From: an uncultured Roseibium sp.
GTDB lineage: Bacteria > Pseudomonadota > Alphaproteobacteria > Rhizobiales > Stappiaceae
DNA length: 64,000 nt
Direction: 5' to 3'
NCBI RefSeq assembly: GCF_963675985.1
Contig: NZ_OY780958.1
Location: 2,666,001 to 2,730,000 of the forward strand
Shown: piece by piece, positions 43,464-52,641 of the stretch
Numbering within the stretch: the first letter of the stretch is position 1
Layout of the letters: each line of letters begins with the position of its first letter
Notes under the pieces: generated by a model
What the model saw: the letters and a program-made list of their open reading frames with translations, nothing else
Databases searched by the model: none
What the model was told of the DNA's origin: nothing
Translations under genes and position numbers: made by a program

Positions 43464-43659
43464 GATCCGCGATCGGTCGGACTATTCCGATTAAATCGCA
43501 CCCTAAAGGCAGAACGCTTAAACAATGGTTGAAGGAATTCTTATCACTTTCGCAAAGCGGGACTGAAAGTTGCTTTTGTTGCAATAGCTTAACGGAACAC
43601 CCAGTCAAATCCGGATGGTTTTATCGAAATTGCAAGCGATTTTTATCGAACCTGCCGGC

Positions 43660-44103
43660 TCAGCTCAGGGTGCGCCACGAGCCGTCATCTTCCTGACAGG
43701 CCGTGCCCCGGGCCGTCATCACGGCACCGTTCTGGGTCATCTCATGGGTAAATTCGCGGCACGAGGTATCGTTGACCTGATAGACCGGTCCGGGACGAAC
43801 CTGGCCGCTGCGGCCGGTCTTGTCGTTTTCCCAAGAGACCGCCACGCCGACGCCGTTGGCGCGCAATGCGCGTCGCTGCGCTTCGGCGGCCGCCCTGCGG
43901 TCGGAAGCTTCCAGCGACTGGCCGAACTCGTTGCTTTGCAATAGCGCGATCGCTGCACCGGCTTCGCTCCGACCAACCGAATTCGGCGAACCGGAGGAAG
44001 AACTCCAGAAGCCAAGGTCATGGTTCCCCGTGCCGGGCGTGCTGCTGCAGGCAGTCAGTCCGGCCAGGATAAGAACGAGCATAGATGTGTTGCGCAGGCG
44101 CAT
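43660..44103 (-). CDS. Outer-membrane lipoprotein, RT0821/Lpp0805 surface-antigen type
   Basis: A 147-residue lipoprotein. The lipobox LTAC at residues 16-19 marks lipidation. The C-terminal module has VSWENDKTGRSGQVRPG, DTSCREFTHEM and the closing GTACQEDDGSWRTL typical of RT0821/Lpp0805 17-kDa-type surface antigens; the two Cys probably pair. It stands alone between two AT-rich gaps. The role in this bacterium is unknown. Confidence 0.88.
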   Translation of the reverse strand: MRLRNTSMLVLILAGLTACSSTPGTGNHDLGFWSSSSGSPNSVGRSEAGAAIALLQSNEFGQSLEASDRRAAAEAQRRALRANGVGVAVSWENDKTGRSGQVRPGPVYQVNDTSCREFTHEMTQNGAVMTARGTACQEDDGSWRTLS

Positions 44104-44289
44104 GCATCACTCCGTCGATCTGTGGCCAGTTTGCAGAATCACCGGCCTACGATCATGGTTTAGGCGACATTTATGGCTTAACTTGGCCCATAATGGTAAA
44201 TTTTCGCCACATTATTCGTTTCGCCTCAGTTAAAATAGACGTGAGCAGGTTTCGATTAAAGGTCGTAAGCTCATAAATGAGGCTATGAC

Positions 44290-45708
44290 CTAAAGTGCGG
44301 GAAGCACCAGACGGGTTCTCAACCCTCCAATTCCGGCACGCTCCAGTTCCAGCCGCCCGCCGTAAAGGGCCGCCAGGTCGGCCACGATGGACAGGCCAAG
44401 TCCTGTCCCCGGGACAGTCTCGTCCAGACGGCGTCCGCGCTTGACCGCTTCCTTGCGTTCCTCCTCGCTCAGACCCGGACCGTCATCCTCGACCACCAAT
44501 TCGAACATGGATCTTGCGGAACCGCCTTCGTTCAGCACCTGAACCGTGACGGTCACTTGCGAGGATGCCCACTTGCAGGCGTTATCGATCAGATTTCCGG
44601 CCATCTCCTCCATATCCTGCTGTTCGCCGCGAAACCGGATTCCGCCGGAGATGGACGATTCCACCTCAATGCCACGGCGCTGGTAGATCTTGTCCATGGC
44701 CCGCACGAGACGGCTCAGGACCGGCTCGACCTCGCAGGAAACGCCTATGACCCGTCGCTGCGCGGCCATCCGGGCGCGCTCCAGATGATGCTGGATCTGG
44801 GTCGACATGATGGAGGCCTGCTCGCCGACCTTGTCGGCAAGCGGTCCGGGATTGGCGCGCGCTTCGTTGGCAATCACCGACAGCGGCGTTTTCAGGCCAT
44901 GAGCCAGGTTGCCGACATGGGTCCTGGCCCGTTCGACGATCTCCCGGTTCGACAGGATCAGCGCATTGAGTTCCACGGCCAGCGGCGCGATTTCACGCGG
45001 CAGGTTTTCGTCGATGCTTTCGGCCTCCCCCATGCGTACCGCCAACAGCGACGCGCGCAGGCGCGACAGCGGCCGAAGGCCGACGCGCACCTGCAGGAAG
45101 ATCGCGCCGACGAGCCCGGCGCCGAAAATCAGTAGCGTCAACCCGACCTGGCGTGCGAACTGGCTGACCTCCTCCCGAAACCCTTCCGTTTCGGCGGCGA
45201 CGGCGATCACATACGGAACGTTTTCGATCGTGATCCGGCTTTGCAGGAAACGGACTTCCTCATTCCGGGGGCCTTCCGCAAACCCGCTCAGACTTTCCCT
45301 GTCGCCCAGCTGCGGCAGGGTCAGCGGATCGCCGACAAGCGAGGGAGAGGCAAACAGGATGGTGCTTTGATCGGCTTTGCGCACGGTCCAGTACCAGCCG
45401 GACAGCGGCAGGGAAAACCGCGGCTCGGGCAGGTTTTCCGGCCGTTTCACACCAGGTGTGGCGCCTCCGGTCGTTTCGGACGACACCATTTCGCCGATAA
45501 TCGTGTTCAGATGGACTTCCAGCTGAGAATCGAAGGCGCGCTCGCCCGCCGCCCGGTAAAGGCCGACGAGAATGAAACCCGCTATGACAAGGGCAAGTGT
45601 CGACCAGACCGCCGCGAAAAGCACCAGACGCCCGGCAAGAGACCGCTGGCGCGCCGGTGCGGCCGTAACAGCCTCGGTCTGAGGTTCAGCCGTCAACGGC
45701 CTCTCCAA
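44290..45708 (-). CDS. feuQ: Sensor histidine kinase, FeuQ-like
   Basis: A 472-residue inner-membrane kinase: TM helices at about 29-50 and 186-207, HAMP to about 255, H-box NLAHGLKTPLSVIANEARAN, N-box NLIDNACKWA, and G-boxes VEDDGPGLS and GTGLGLSIV. The HGLKTPLSV box marks the PhoQ/FeuQ class. It overlaps feuP by 23 nt. In Sinorhizobium meliloti FeuQ with FeuP controls export of cyclic beta-glucans and symbiosis, and is held back by periplasmic FeuN. The same trio seems present here. Confidence 0.85.
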   Translation of the reverse strand: MERPLTAEPQTEAVTAAPARQRSLAGRLVLFAAVWSTLALVIAGFILVGLYRAAGERAFDSQLEVHLNTIIGEMVSSETTGGATPGVKRPENLPEPRFSLPLSGWYWTVRKADQSTILFASPSLVGDPLTLPQLGDRESLSGFAEGPRNEEVRFLQSRITIENVPYVIAVAAETEGFREEVSQFARQVGLTLLIFGAGLVGAIFLQVRVGLRPLSRLRASLLAVRMGEAESIDENLPREIAPLAVELNALILSNREIVERARTHVGNLAHGLKTPLSVIANEARANPGPLADKVGEQASIMSTQIQHHLERARMAAQRRVIGVSCEVEPVLSRLVRAMDKIYQRRGIEVESSISGGIRFRGEQQDMEEMAGNLIDNACKWASSQVTVTVQVLNEGGSARSMFELVVEDDGPGLSEEERKEAVKRGRRLDETVPGTGLGLSIVADLAALYGGRLELERAGIGGLRTRLVLPAL

Positions 45709-46354
45709 GCCGGTAGCCCAGGCCGCGGATGGTTTCGATCATGTCCGAACCGATCTTCTTGCGCAGTCGCCCGACGAAGACTTCGACCGTGTTGGAATCC
45801 CTGTCGAAATCCTGTTCATAGAGATGCTCGGTCAGTTCGGTGCGCGAAATGACCTTTCCCTGGTGATGCATCAGGTAGGACAGGAGCCGGTATTCATGGC
45901 TGGTCAGCTTGATCGGCGACCCGTCCACGGTGACACGCCCGGCGCGCAGATCCAGCCGCACCGTGCCGCAGGTGATTTCGTTGGAGGCATGACCGGCGGC
46001 CCGGCGCACAAGGGCGCGCACGCGGGCCAGCACTTCCTCCATATGAAAGGGCTTGGCGACATAATCATCGGCACCGGCATCGATGCCCGCCACCTTGTCG
46101 GACCAGCGATCCCGCGCCGTCAGGATCAGGACCGGCATGGTCCGTCCGTCCCGGCGCCAGTTTTCCAGCACCGACAATCCGTCGAGCGTCGGCAGACCAA
46201 GATCGAGGACGACCGCGTCATAAGGTTCGGTATCGCCCATGAAATGCCCCTCCTCGCCGTCAAAAGCGGTATCGACCGCGTATCCGGCCTCCGTCAGCGC
46301 CGTGACGAGCTGGCGGTTGAGGTCGGCATCATCTTCGACAACAAGAATTCGCAT
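45686..46354 (-). CDS. feuP: Response regulator, FeuP-like
   Basis: A 222-residue OmpR-type regulator. The receiver has VVEDD, the phospho-acceptor Asp in AVVLDLGLPTLDGL, and AGADDYVAKPFHMEEVLARV. The winged helix has LTSHEYRLLSYLMHHQGKVI and DSNTVEVFVGRLRKKIG. These match my memory of rhizobial FeuP almost position for position. I start at MRILVV. Partner kinase gene overlaps its end. Confidence 0.88.
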   Translation of the reverse strand: MRILVVEDDADLNRQLVTALTEAGYAVDTAFDGEEGHFMGDTEPYDAVVLDLGLPTLDGLSVLENWRRDGRTMPVLILTARDRWSDKVAGIDAGADDYVAKPFHMEEVLARVRALVRRAAGHASNEITCGTVRLDLRAGRVTVDGSPIKLTSHEYRLLSYLMHHQGKVISRTELTEHLYEQDFDRDSNTVEVFVGRLRKKIGSDMIETIRGLGYRLGEAVDG

Positions 46355-46450
46355 AGCGTCTTTTCTCACATGAAAGTTCGAATCGTGAGGAACAATAACC
46401 GGAGGCGTGGCGGAAATATGTGATCCGCGCCACAGAGTTCGCTCCGGATG

Positions 46451-46714
46451 TCAGCGGCTGGCGTTTACGGTTCTGGTGACCACCTGGCCGTTTACCCTTA
46501 CGGACAGGCGATAGACATAGCCGCCGCCCTGCCGGCAGAGCTCAGCCTTGACGATTTCACCGCCCGCGGCCCCTGCGACCGATCCGAGCGGTTTGGCCTT
46601 TCCGCTGGCCACGGCTTCGCGTGCCTGCGCCTGCGACAGGCACTGGGCATTTGCCGGCGCCGCCGCGGCGAGCATCAGGACCAGAAAGATGACTAGACGT
46701 TTCAAGGGACACAT
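46451..46714 (-). CDS. feuN: Small periplasmic FeuN-like protein
   Basis: An 87-residue precursor: signal peptide (RLVIFLVLMLAAAAPANAQ), then CLSQAQAREAVASGKAKPLG, a Gly/Ala loop and LCRQGGGYVYRLSVRVNGQV, a PepSY-like half-domain with two Cys. It is encoded directly upstream of feuP on the same strand (96 nt gap). In S. meliloti the small periplasmic FeuN sits in this place and inhibits FeuQ. Identity is inferred from position, size and export signal. Confidence 0.65.
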   Translation of the reverse strand: MCPLKRLVIFLVLMLAAAAPANAQCLSQAQAREAVASGKAKPLGSVAGAAGGEIVKAELCRQGGGYVYRLSVRVNGQVVTRTVNASR

Positions 46715-46956
46715 CCCTGCAGTTGCGGTTTCCTTCCGACGGCGACACGACTTCACCGGCGATGTTGGCTTCTATTTAGACAAGGCCAACTGAATGCAAC
46801 ATGAACACGAGGTTCATCAGGCGTGCAAACGTTAAATCCTTCCCATTTGCGGAACCAGGCAAAACCGCACTAAGCTTCACCATCGGAATTCGTGACCAGC
46901 GCCTTCCATTGCGGAAATCGCCAGAAGCCAGGGAGACGGGAGCTTTGAGACCATTG

Positions 46957-47706
46957 ATGCCGCATTCATGGAAAAGACCCGGGCGGACCATTCCTGCCAA
47001 ATCCCTTGCCATGGTGGCATTCATCGGCCTTCTGTCCGCAATGGCGCCGAAACCGGCGTCCGCATGCCCCTTGGCTCTCATTGTCGCCATGGATGGATCG
47101 TCCAGCGTCGACGCCCGCGAGCACGCGCTTCAGCTTCAGGGGCTGGCCCATGCGCTTCAAGACGCGGACGTCGTTGACGCAATCTCCGCCGTTGGCGGTA
47201 TCTGGTTTTCCAGCTTCGAGTGGAGCGGCCGCTACCAGCAGGTCATCCAGGTGGACTGGACATTCCTGGACAGCGAGGAAAGCGCGAAAGAGGCGGCCGA
47301 CAAACTTTCCAGAACGCGACGCGGTTTCAATGAATTTCCCACGGCGCTCGGTTACGCACTCGGATACGCCGCGGTTCATCTGAACAAAGCCCCGGAGAAA
47401 TGCGCCCGCCGCGTCATCGACGTGGCCGGCGACGGTGTCAACAACGAAGGCTTCGGTCCGGCCAGCGCCTATCACGCCTTCCCCTTCGAGGGGATCGTCG
47501 TCAACGCACTGGCCATCAAGGGTGCGAAACCGGATCCGGTCGCCTATTACCGCCACAGTGTCATTCGCGGTCCCGGCGCCTTCGTCGAGGTGGCCAGTGG
47601 GTTCGACGATTATGCCGAAGCCATGAAACGCAAGCTTCTGCGGGAGGTCGGCACCGGCTACTACACGCAGCTTCAACCCGACAAGATCGCTCAGGACCTG
47701 CGGTAG
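46957..47706 (+). CDS. DUF1194 protein (von Willebrand factor A-like, exported)
   Basis: A 249-residue protein with signal peptide (MVAFIGLLSAMAPKPASA) and a vWA-type domain. The metal-ion site begins LIVAMDGSSSVDAREHALQL (DxSxS), and later IDVAGDGVNNEG and GIVVNALAIKG are typical of DUF1194. Extracytoplasmic vWA proteins mediate metal-dependent protein contacts. No partner is evident. Start at ATG 46957 chosen over a longer frame because the signal peptide follows. Its end overlaps the convergent WYL gene by 16 nt. Confidence 0.85.
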   Translation: MPHSWKRPGRTIPAKSLAMVAFIGLLSAMAPKPASACPLALIVAMDGSSSVDAREHALQLQGLAHALQDADVVDAISAVGGIWFSSFEWSGRYQQVIQVDWTFLDSEESAKEAADKLSRTRRGFNEFPTALGYALGYAAVHLNKAPEKCARRVIDVAGDGVNNEGFGPASAYHAFPFEGIVVNALAIKGAKPDPVAYYRHSVIRGPGAFVEVASGFDDYAEAMKRKLLREVGTGYYTQLQPDKIAQDLR

Positions 47707-48386
47707 CCTGACTCTTCCATCCTCCGGTAAAAATCCCTGAGCGTTGTGCCCGGTTCGGCGCGGAACGTATCCCCGGTCTCGGTCATACCGGCGATCCGGT
47801 CGAGTCGAAACATGCGGAAATCCTCGCGCAACTCGCACCAGGCGACCAGCGTCCATACCTTGCCCCAGAACCACAGCCCCAGCGGCCGGACCGTTCGGTC
47901 CGTCTTCGCCTCGCTCGCGTCGAGATACGCCAGTGTCAGGCGCTTGCGCAGGTCCGCTGCCTCTTCCAGACGATCGATCCGCTCGCGTACTTCCGGTGTC
48001 ATTTCCGGCGCGAAGGCATGGATTTCGACCTGATTGCTTCGGGTGCGCGCCTTGTCCGGCAGAACGGCGTCGATCTTGATCAGGGCCTCTTCGGCGGCCC
48101 TTGCCATGTCCGCGCCGCCCCAGGCACGAATGAGCCTTGCGCCCGCGACCAGGGCCACGATCTCATCGCGGGAAAACATCAGCGGCGGCAGATCGTAGCC
48201 ATCGCGGAGGATATAGCCGACCCCGGCCTCACCATCGATGGGTACACCGGAAGACTGCAGATCGGCGATATCGCGATAAATGGTGCGCTCGGACACTTCG
48301 AGCCATTCGGCAAGCTGCCGGGCACGGACGAGCCGGCCGCCGCGCAGATACTGCACGATCTGGAACAGGCGGTCGGCACGTCTCAT
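47691..48386 (-). CDS. YafY-type transcriptional regulator (HTH + WYL domain)
   Basis: A 231-residue regulator: N-terminal helix-turn-helix (RLFQIVQYLRGGRLVRARQL, SERTIYRDIADLQSSGVPID) and a C-terminal WYL-type ligand domain (VRPLGLWFWGKVWTLVAWCE, RMFRLDRIAGM). These proteins usually repress or activate a neighbouring detoxification or VOC gene. A VOC gene lies 10 nt upstream on the same strand, so they form an operon. AAGGACGAG precedes the ATG. Confidence 0.9.
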   Translation of the reverse strand: MRRADRLFQIVQYLRGGRLVRARQLAEWLEVSERTIYRDIADLQSSGVPIDGEAGVGYILRDGYDLPPLMFSRDEIVALVAGARLIRAWGGADMARAAEEALIKIDAVLPDKARTRSNQVEIHAFAPEMTPEVRERIDRLEEAADLRKRLTLAYLDASEAKTDRTVRPLGLWFWGKVWTLVAWCELREDFRMFRLDRIAGMTETGDTFRAEPGTTLRDFYRRMEESGYRRS

Positions 48387-48396
48387 CTGCTCGTCC

Positions 48397-48768
48397 TTAC
48401 GACTGGAACAGGCCGACGGAGTTGCCGTCGGGGTCGAGGCCATAGGCGAAACGGCCGGCAGGGATCGCGATCGGGTCGGAGACGATTTCGCCGCCTGCTT
48501 TCACGAAACGCTCCATCGTCGCTTCAAGGGTGTCCGGGCAAGCCAGATGCACCGTCAGGCCCGTTCCCTTCGCCGGCGGCTTTCCAGGATAAAGGTGCCC
48601 GGCGCGGCCCTTGCCATCGGCCGTCGGAAACATCGCGATCGGATTGGGAGCCATATCTTCCCTGATCAACTCAGTCTGGAAGACATCGTTATAGAAGGTG
48701 GTCGCCTTGTCCAGATCGGTAACCGGCAATTCGATCCAGACGGTGAAATTATCGGGTTTGAACGTCAT
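48397..48768 (-). CDS. VOC (glyoxalase/bleomycin resistance) family protein
   Basis: A 123-residue protein with paired beta-alpha-beta modules: WIELPVTDLDKATTFYNDVF in the first, GLTVHLACPDTLEATMERFV and the closing FAYGLDPDGNSVGLFQS in the second. Candidate metal ligands are in the first strand and in HLACPD. The substrate is unknown. It is co-transcribed with the YafY-type regulator, a common pairing. Confidence 0.9.
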   Translation of the reverse strand: MTFKPDNFTVWIELPVTDLDKATTFYNDVFQTELIREDMAPNPIAMFPTADGKGRAGHLYPGKPPAKGTGLTVHLACPDTLEATMERFVKAGGEIVSDPIAIPAGRFAYGLDPDGNSVGLFQS

Positions 48769-48957
48769 CTTTGATCCCTCGTTCGAATGACAACGAGGAG
48801 AAGATATCGCCCCCCTCCTGACAGCCTTCTGTCAGGAGCACGACAGTAGATAGAGAAAGATGGTTCCGGAATGGATGTGTCCGGTCACCGCCTTCAATTG
48901 CGCAAGCGGTGTCCCATTACAATCGACCTGGTGCGCCGACAAAGCTGCCAGCCGGTC

Positions 48958-51393
48958 TCAAGCTGCGAGAAACCAGTCGTCTTCGGCAAGGGCTTCAGTA
49001 AACTCCACCCCGATGCCTGCGCCCGTTTCACGCACGACCCGGGCCTTCACCTGGCGCGTGTCGGGAAGTATGAGCGTAATTTTGTCTCCGACCTCGATAC
49101 CATCGATATCTACGACTTGGGCACCTGTCCTGCTTGTGTCGACCACCCGAGCCTTCCTGACTTTGCCCGAAGCATCGACGATACCGATGTCGTCGGTCCT
49201 GGCAATGCGGAGCGCCTGGCGCCGGTCCTCGACATCCCGCGCGACATCCTCCAGAAAGCTTTCCACATCAGAAGCCAGACCCTTGCCAGATTCCGAGACC
49301 ATGAAGGTGGCCGTGTTGACTGTTCCGGCCTCGCCGCGTGTCTGCTGGATGGCTTGTATGACCACATCCATATTGGTTGCCGCACTATTCGTGCCGTCGG
49401 CTGCCCGGCGGGCCGCTTCGGCGATTTCCACGGTGGCGGCCTGCTGCTGATCGACCGCGCTGGCAACCGCCGTCGTCAGTTCCCGCATTTCACCGACCTT
49501 TTCGGTGATATTCGTGATCGAGGACGCCGAGTCTCGGACCGAGGTCTGGATTCCCTCGATCCGGGTCGATATTTCATCCGTCGCCTGGGAGGTCTGTTCC
49601 GCCAATTGCTTCACTTCCGAAGCCACAACGGCAAACCCGCGACCGGCCTCGCCGGCGCGTGCCGCCTCGATGGTCGCGTTGAGCGCCAGAAGATTGGTTT
49701 GCTCGGCAATATCGCGGATCAGATTGATGACACTGCCGATGTGTTCGGCCGCTTCAGACAGCGCAGCCACATTGCTGTTGGTCGTTTCGGCAGCCTCCAC
49801 GGTGTGCGCGACGATACGGCTGGTCGTTTCCGTCTGTCCGGCGATGTCGCGAACGATTGCTGCCATCTCCTCTGCCGCTGCCGCCACCGTACCGACATTC
49901 TCCGATGCACTGGCGGAAGACGTGCTCGCCGTGGCGGCCTTCTCGGAAAGACTGTCGGAGAGCTCGTCAAGAGCCGTTGCGCTGTTACGCATCATGTCGG
50001 TCTGGGATGTCATGGAAGACAAACGGTCCGACATGGTTTCCCGGAAACCACTGATCGCCTTGTCGAGATGCGATTGACGCTGGCGCTCCTTATCCCTTTC
50101 GCCGCGCGCCCTGCTCTCCAGCTCGTTCCGCTGGATGGCATTCTCGCGGAAGACGGCCACTGCGCGGACCATATCGCCGATTTCATCGGTTCCGCCCTTA
50201 TCTTCCAGCCTGATATCCGTCTTTCCTGTTGCCAGGCTGTTCATGGCATCGACAACAGCCCTGATCGGACGCGTGACGGTTCGTGAAGCAAAGAAGCCGA
50301 GCAATGCGGATAGGGTCAGCAACAGGGCTCCGGCCAGAAACATCAGGTTCCTTGTTTCCAGCGCCGGCGCGATCGCTTCCTCCACGGTCTGCGCCGCGAC
50401 GATGACATAGGGGACTCCCCTGTAGTTGAAGGCTTCGGCGTCCATCACCAGTTCAGCATCGCGGAAAAGCTTGCCGTTGCCGAAAGCAGAGGCGTTGGAG
50501 AAGGCCGTCTTGACAACCTCATCATCCACCCTGGTCGTCAGAATGTCGTTCACATCGGTGGTGAAGCGGGAATCATTGCGCATCAGGAAGTCAGCACCGA
50601 TCAGGACAAGTTCGCCGGTTTTGCCCAGACCAAAGTTCTGTTTCAGGAGCCCATTGAAGCGATCGATCGGCATCTGGAAAGCCAGAACACCGACCACCTT
50701 CCCTTTTCCGTCATGGATCGCATGAGCCATGAACCCGGCCGGAGCACCCGCGCTCGGCGCGTAGGGTCGGAAATCCTTGAATGAAATAGCGTTCGCGTCG
50801 TCGGCGCCCAGTGCTTCCCTGTAGACAGCCCCCAGATCGGTTTCAGCCCATTGGCCGCCACCTTTGAGAAAATTGGTTGCGTAGTCCGGTTCCTTGAAAA
50901 CGCTGTACAGCAGATTTCCATCCGTATCGAACAGGAAGATGTCGTAATACCCTTGGTCCTGCATGAGTTTGCGAAACCAAGGGTGATATTTCGCATGAAT
51001 GTCATCATAGCCGGAACCGGTCTGCCCCCTGTCCAGCTTCTGTTTCTCACCTGCCGGGTGGGGATTGTCCTTGACGTAGGCCTTCACCAGTTCCGTTGAC
51101 GGATTGCCCCCCATTTGCTCCCAGAACTTCCAGGTCGCTGCGAATTCTTTCACAGCCGCAACCGTCCCGGGATGTTCCGCGGTCAGGATCAGTTCGTTTT
51201 CAATACTGTGGAGGTAATCCGTGATCTGATCCCGGCCTGTGGTCGCGGCTGCCTCAAGACGTGCCTCCGTCAGCAAATTCAGTTCGAAACGCGCTGTGAA
51301 ATAGCTCGCAACTCCGACTCCGATCGCGACAAATGCCGCGACACAGACAACCAGCAAAGGAACTTTTATGGACAGACGTAAATTCGTGAACAT
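48958..51393 (-). CDS. Methyl-accepting chemotaxis protein with C-terminal PilZ domain
   Basis: An 811-residue transducer. TM1 at about 9-32, a large periplasmic Cache-type sensor (with YYDIFLFDTDGNLLYSVFKE), TM2 at about 345-368, HAMP, then a signalling domain with the hairpin tip IAEQTNLLALNATIEAARAG EAGRGFAVVA. After the signalling bundle comes a PilZ domain: RQALR (RxxxR) and VVDTSRTGAQVV (DxSxxG), the two c-di-GMP contact motifs. GGGAG precedes the ATG. So chemosensing and c-di-GMP may meet in one protein. Confidence 0.92.
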   Translation of the reverse strand: MFTNLRLSIKVPLLVVCVAAFVAIGVGVASYFTARFELNLLTEARLEAAATTGRDQITDYLHSIENELILTAEHPGTVAAVKEFAATWKFWEQMGGNPSTELVKAYVKDNPHPAGEKQKLDRGQTGSGYDDIHAKYHPWFRKLMQDQGYYDIFLFDTDGNLLYSVFKEPDYATNFLKGGGQWAETDLGAVYREALGADDANAISFKDFRPYAPSAGAPAGFMAHAIHDGKGKVVGVLAFQMPIDRFNGLLKQNFGLGKTGELVLIGADFLMRNDSRFTTDVNDILTTRVDDEVVKTAFSNASAFGNGKLFRDAELVMDAEAFNYRGVPYVIVAAQTVEEAIAPALETRNLMFLAGALLLTLSALLGFFASRTVTRPIRAVVDAMNSLATGKTDIRLEDKGGTDEIGDMVRAVAVFRENAIQRNELESRARGERDKERQRQSHLDKAISGFRETMSDRLSSMTSQTDMMRNSATALDELSDSLSEKAATASTSSASASENVGTVAAAAEEMAAIVRDIAGQTETTSRIVAHTVEAAETTNSNVAALSEAAEHIGSVINLIRDIAEQTNLLALNATIEAARAGEAGRGFAVVASEVKQLAEQTSQATDEISTRIEGIQTSVRDSASSITNITEKVGEMRELTTAVASAVDQQQAATVEIAEAARRAADGTNSAATNMDVVIQAIQQTRGEAGTVNTATFMVSESGKGLASDVESFLEDVARDVEDRRQALRIARTDDIGIVDASGKVRKARVVDTSRTGAQVVDIDGIEVGDKITLILPDTRQVKARVVRETGAGIGVEFTEALAEDDWFLAA

Positions 51394-51800
51394 TCCGAAC
51401 TCCCGAGGCACCGGCCTTTCCCTACCGGATAACCTAAAGGGATAAGAGTTAATCTAAGATGTAATACTCACAATTATAGAATATATTGCTTATAATATCA
51501 TTCTTCATTGAAAATAATACTTATATTTCTCTGTTTTTTGTATTTTTTATCAATGCAAAAATATTCAATACCCAGACACCTCAAATTAAACGCCATATCT
51601 TTGTTTTTTTCTCGGAAATCAATATTGAAGCCAATCTTGCTCGGCGACGATTAGCGATCGATTTGCGGAATGCCTATTCGTCAAATGAACCCATCAGGAA
51701 ATTTTCAAAAATTTTTTCCATAAAACCTGCTTTTTGATCTGCCTCAAGGTGGTACACCACCGGCATCGCCATGTTGGAACACGAAGAGGAGACAACGTAT
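51394..51800. other. 407-bp AT-rich intergenic region
   Basis: Strongly AT-rich (for example around 51470-51560 and 51690-51725) in contrast to the flanks. It should hold the promoters of the chemoreceptor (minus) and YdcH-like gene (plus). A short frame from a TTG at 51486 is open but has no ribosome site or recognisable content. No repeats, tRNA or terminator were seen. Confidence 0.5.
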
Positions 51801-52055
51801 ATGAGTCATGTTCCCCACGAATTGCATGAGGAATTTCCAGAGCACGCGGATGCACTGCACGCCTTGAAAGTGAGCAATGCCCATTTCGCGAAGCTCTCTG
51901 ACGATTATCACAACGTGAACCGCGAAATTCACCGGATCGAAACCGACATCGAACCGGCTTCGGATGATGCGCTGGAAGACTTGAAGAAACAGCGCCTTCA
52001 GCTGAAGGACGAGATCGCAGCCCTGTTGGCAGCGAGCGAGAGCACCGGCTCCTGA
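51801..52055 (+). CDS. DUF465 (YdcH-like) family protein
   Basis: An 84-residue, highly charged, coiled-coil protein: MSHVPHELHEEFPEHADALH, NAHFAKLSDDYHNVNREIHR and LEDLKKQRLQLKDEIAALL. This is the YdcH/DUF465 pattern almost from end to end. GAGGAGA precedes the ATG. It ends at a strong terminator, so it is a single-gene unit. Function of the family is unknown. Confidence 0.92.
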   Translation: MSHVPHELHEEFPEHADALHALKVSNAHFAKLSDDYHNVNREIHRIETDIEPASDDALEDLKKQRLQLKDEIAALLAASESTGS

Positions 52056-52082
52056 GCCCCTCCTTTTCAGGCCGGTGTTGGA

Positions 52083-52124
52083 GCCCGCGTCGTCCCCGTC
52101 CGACGGCGCGGGCCACTCTTTTTT
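52083..52124 (+). terminator. Rho-independent terminator of the DUF465 gene
   Basis: GCCCGCG (52083-52089) pairs with CGCGGGC (52107-52113), with an inner TCG/CGA step, followed 5 nt on by six T (52119-52124). Confidence 0.75.
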
Positions 52125-52203
52125 AAAGGTGGCGTCTTAGAGCCCCCTCCTTCCCAGCAGCATTTTATTGCCGATCCCGTCAGCCGGTTTGCGCATCGAT
52201 CCG

Positions 52204-52340
52204 GGCAAAAAAAGGCCGGGCTCTTGAGCAAGAACCCGGGCCAGTCTTGGGAGGCATGAGCAACACAACTGGTGTGTTGACCGCACTGTGACCTCCTCGG
52301 CTTGCGCGAAGCTTACGCTGAAACAGATGGAACAATTCGC
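52204..52340 (-). ncRNA. Candidate small regulatory RNA with CCUCCC motif
   Basis: On the minus strand, hairpin AACACA/TGTGTT is followed by an unpaired stretch containing CATGCCTCCCAAG and then a strong terminator. Rhizobial trans-acting sRNAs often expose CCUCCC anti-Shine-Dalgarno motifs in this way. A weak promoter (TTGAAG ... TTTACT) fits a start near 52340. The 5' end is a guess. Open frames that cover this region run through the terminator and lack coding character. Confidence 0.4.
52207..52242 (-). terminator. Strong Rho-independent terminator, minus strand
   Basis: The minus strand reads CCGGGTTCTT, loop GCTC, AAGAGCCCGG (a 10-bp stem with one G-U), then CC and seven T (A run at 52207-52213 on the plus strand). 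No supported minus-strand gene ends here, which is what makes an RNA gene likely. Confidence 0.75.
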
Positions 52341-52641
52341 CATCCATAAAAGTGAAAGCCGTTGCAGATCCGACTTCAAGTGCCGCTGAGTCAGACTGAT
52401 CGGAAAGTGATTCAAATATCTTGATCACCTCTCTGATTTCCCGAATCTTTTCCCTTTTCTTGAAGAACTGCTTCAACACGCTGGCAAATCGATTCAACTG
52501 ATTCAGAGGATGATTCAATTGAACATCGAAAGCGGCGCCAAACAGCATCGCCGTCAAACCAAAACACCAAGCGCGTGACAGGCAACACATCCGGCAAAGC
52601 CGATCTCGTCCAGGGTCTTTCCATCAACACAGGAGAGCCCC

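Noticed and set aside
51486..51737. An 83-codon frame in the AT-rich gap
   Set aside because: It begins at TTG without a ribosome site, and its composition follows the AT-rich DNA.
52180..52590. A 136-codon minus-strand frame over the small RNA candidate
   Set aside because: It reads through a strong terminator, no ribosome site is seen, and it resembles no known family.
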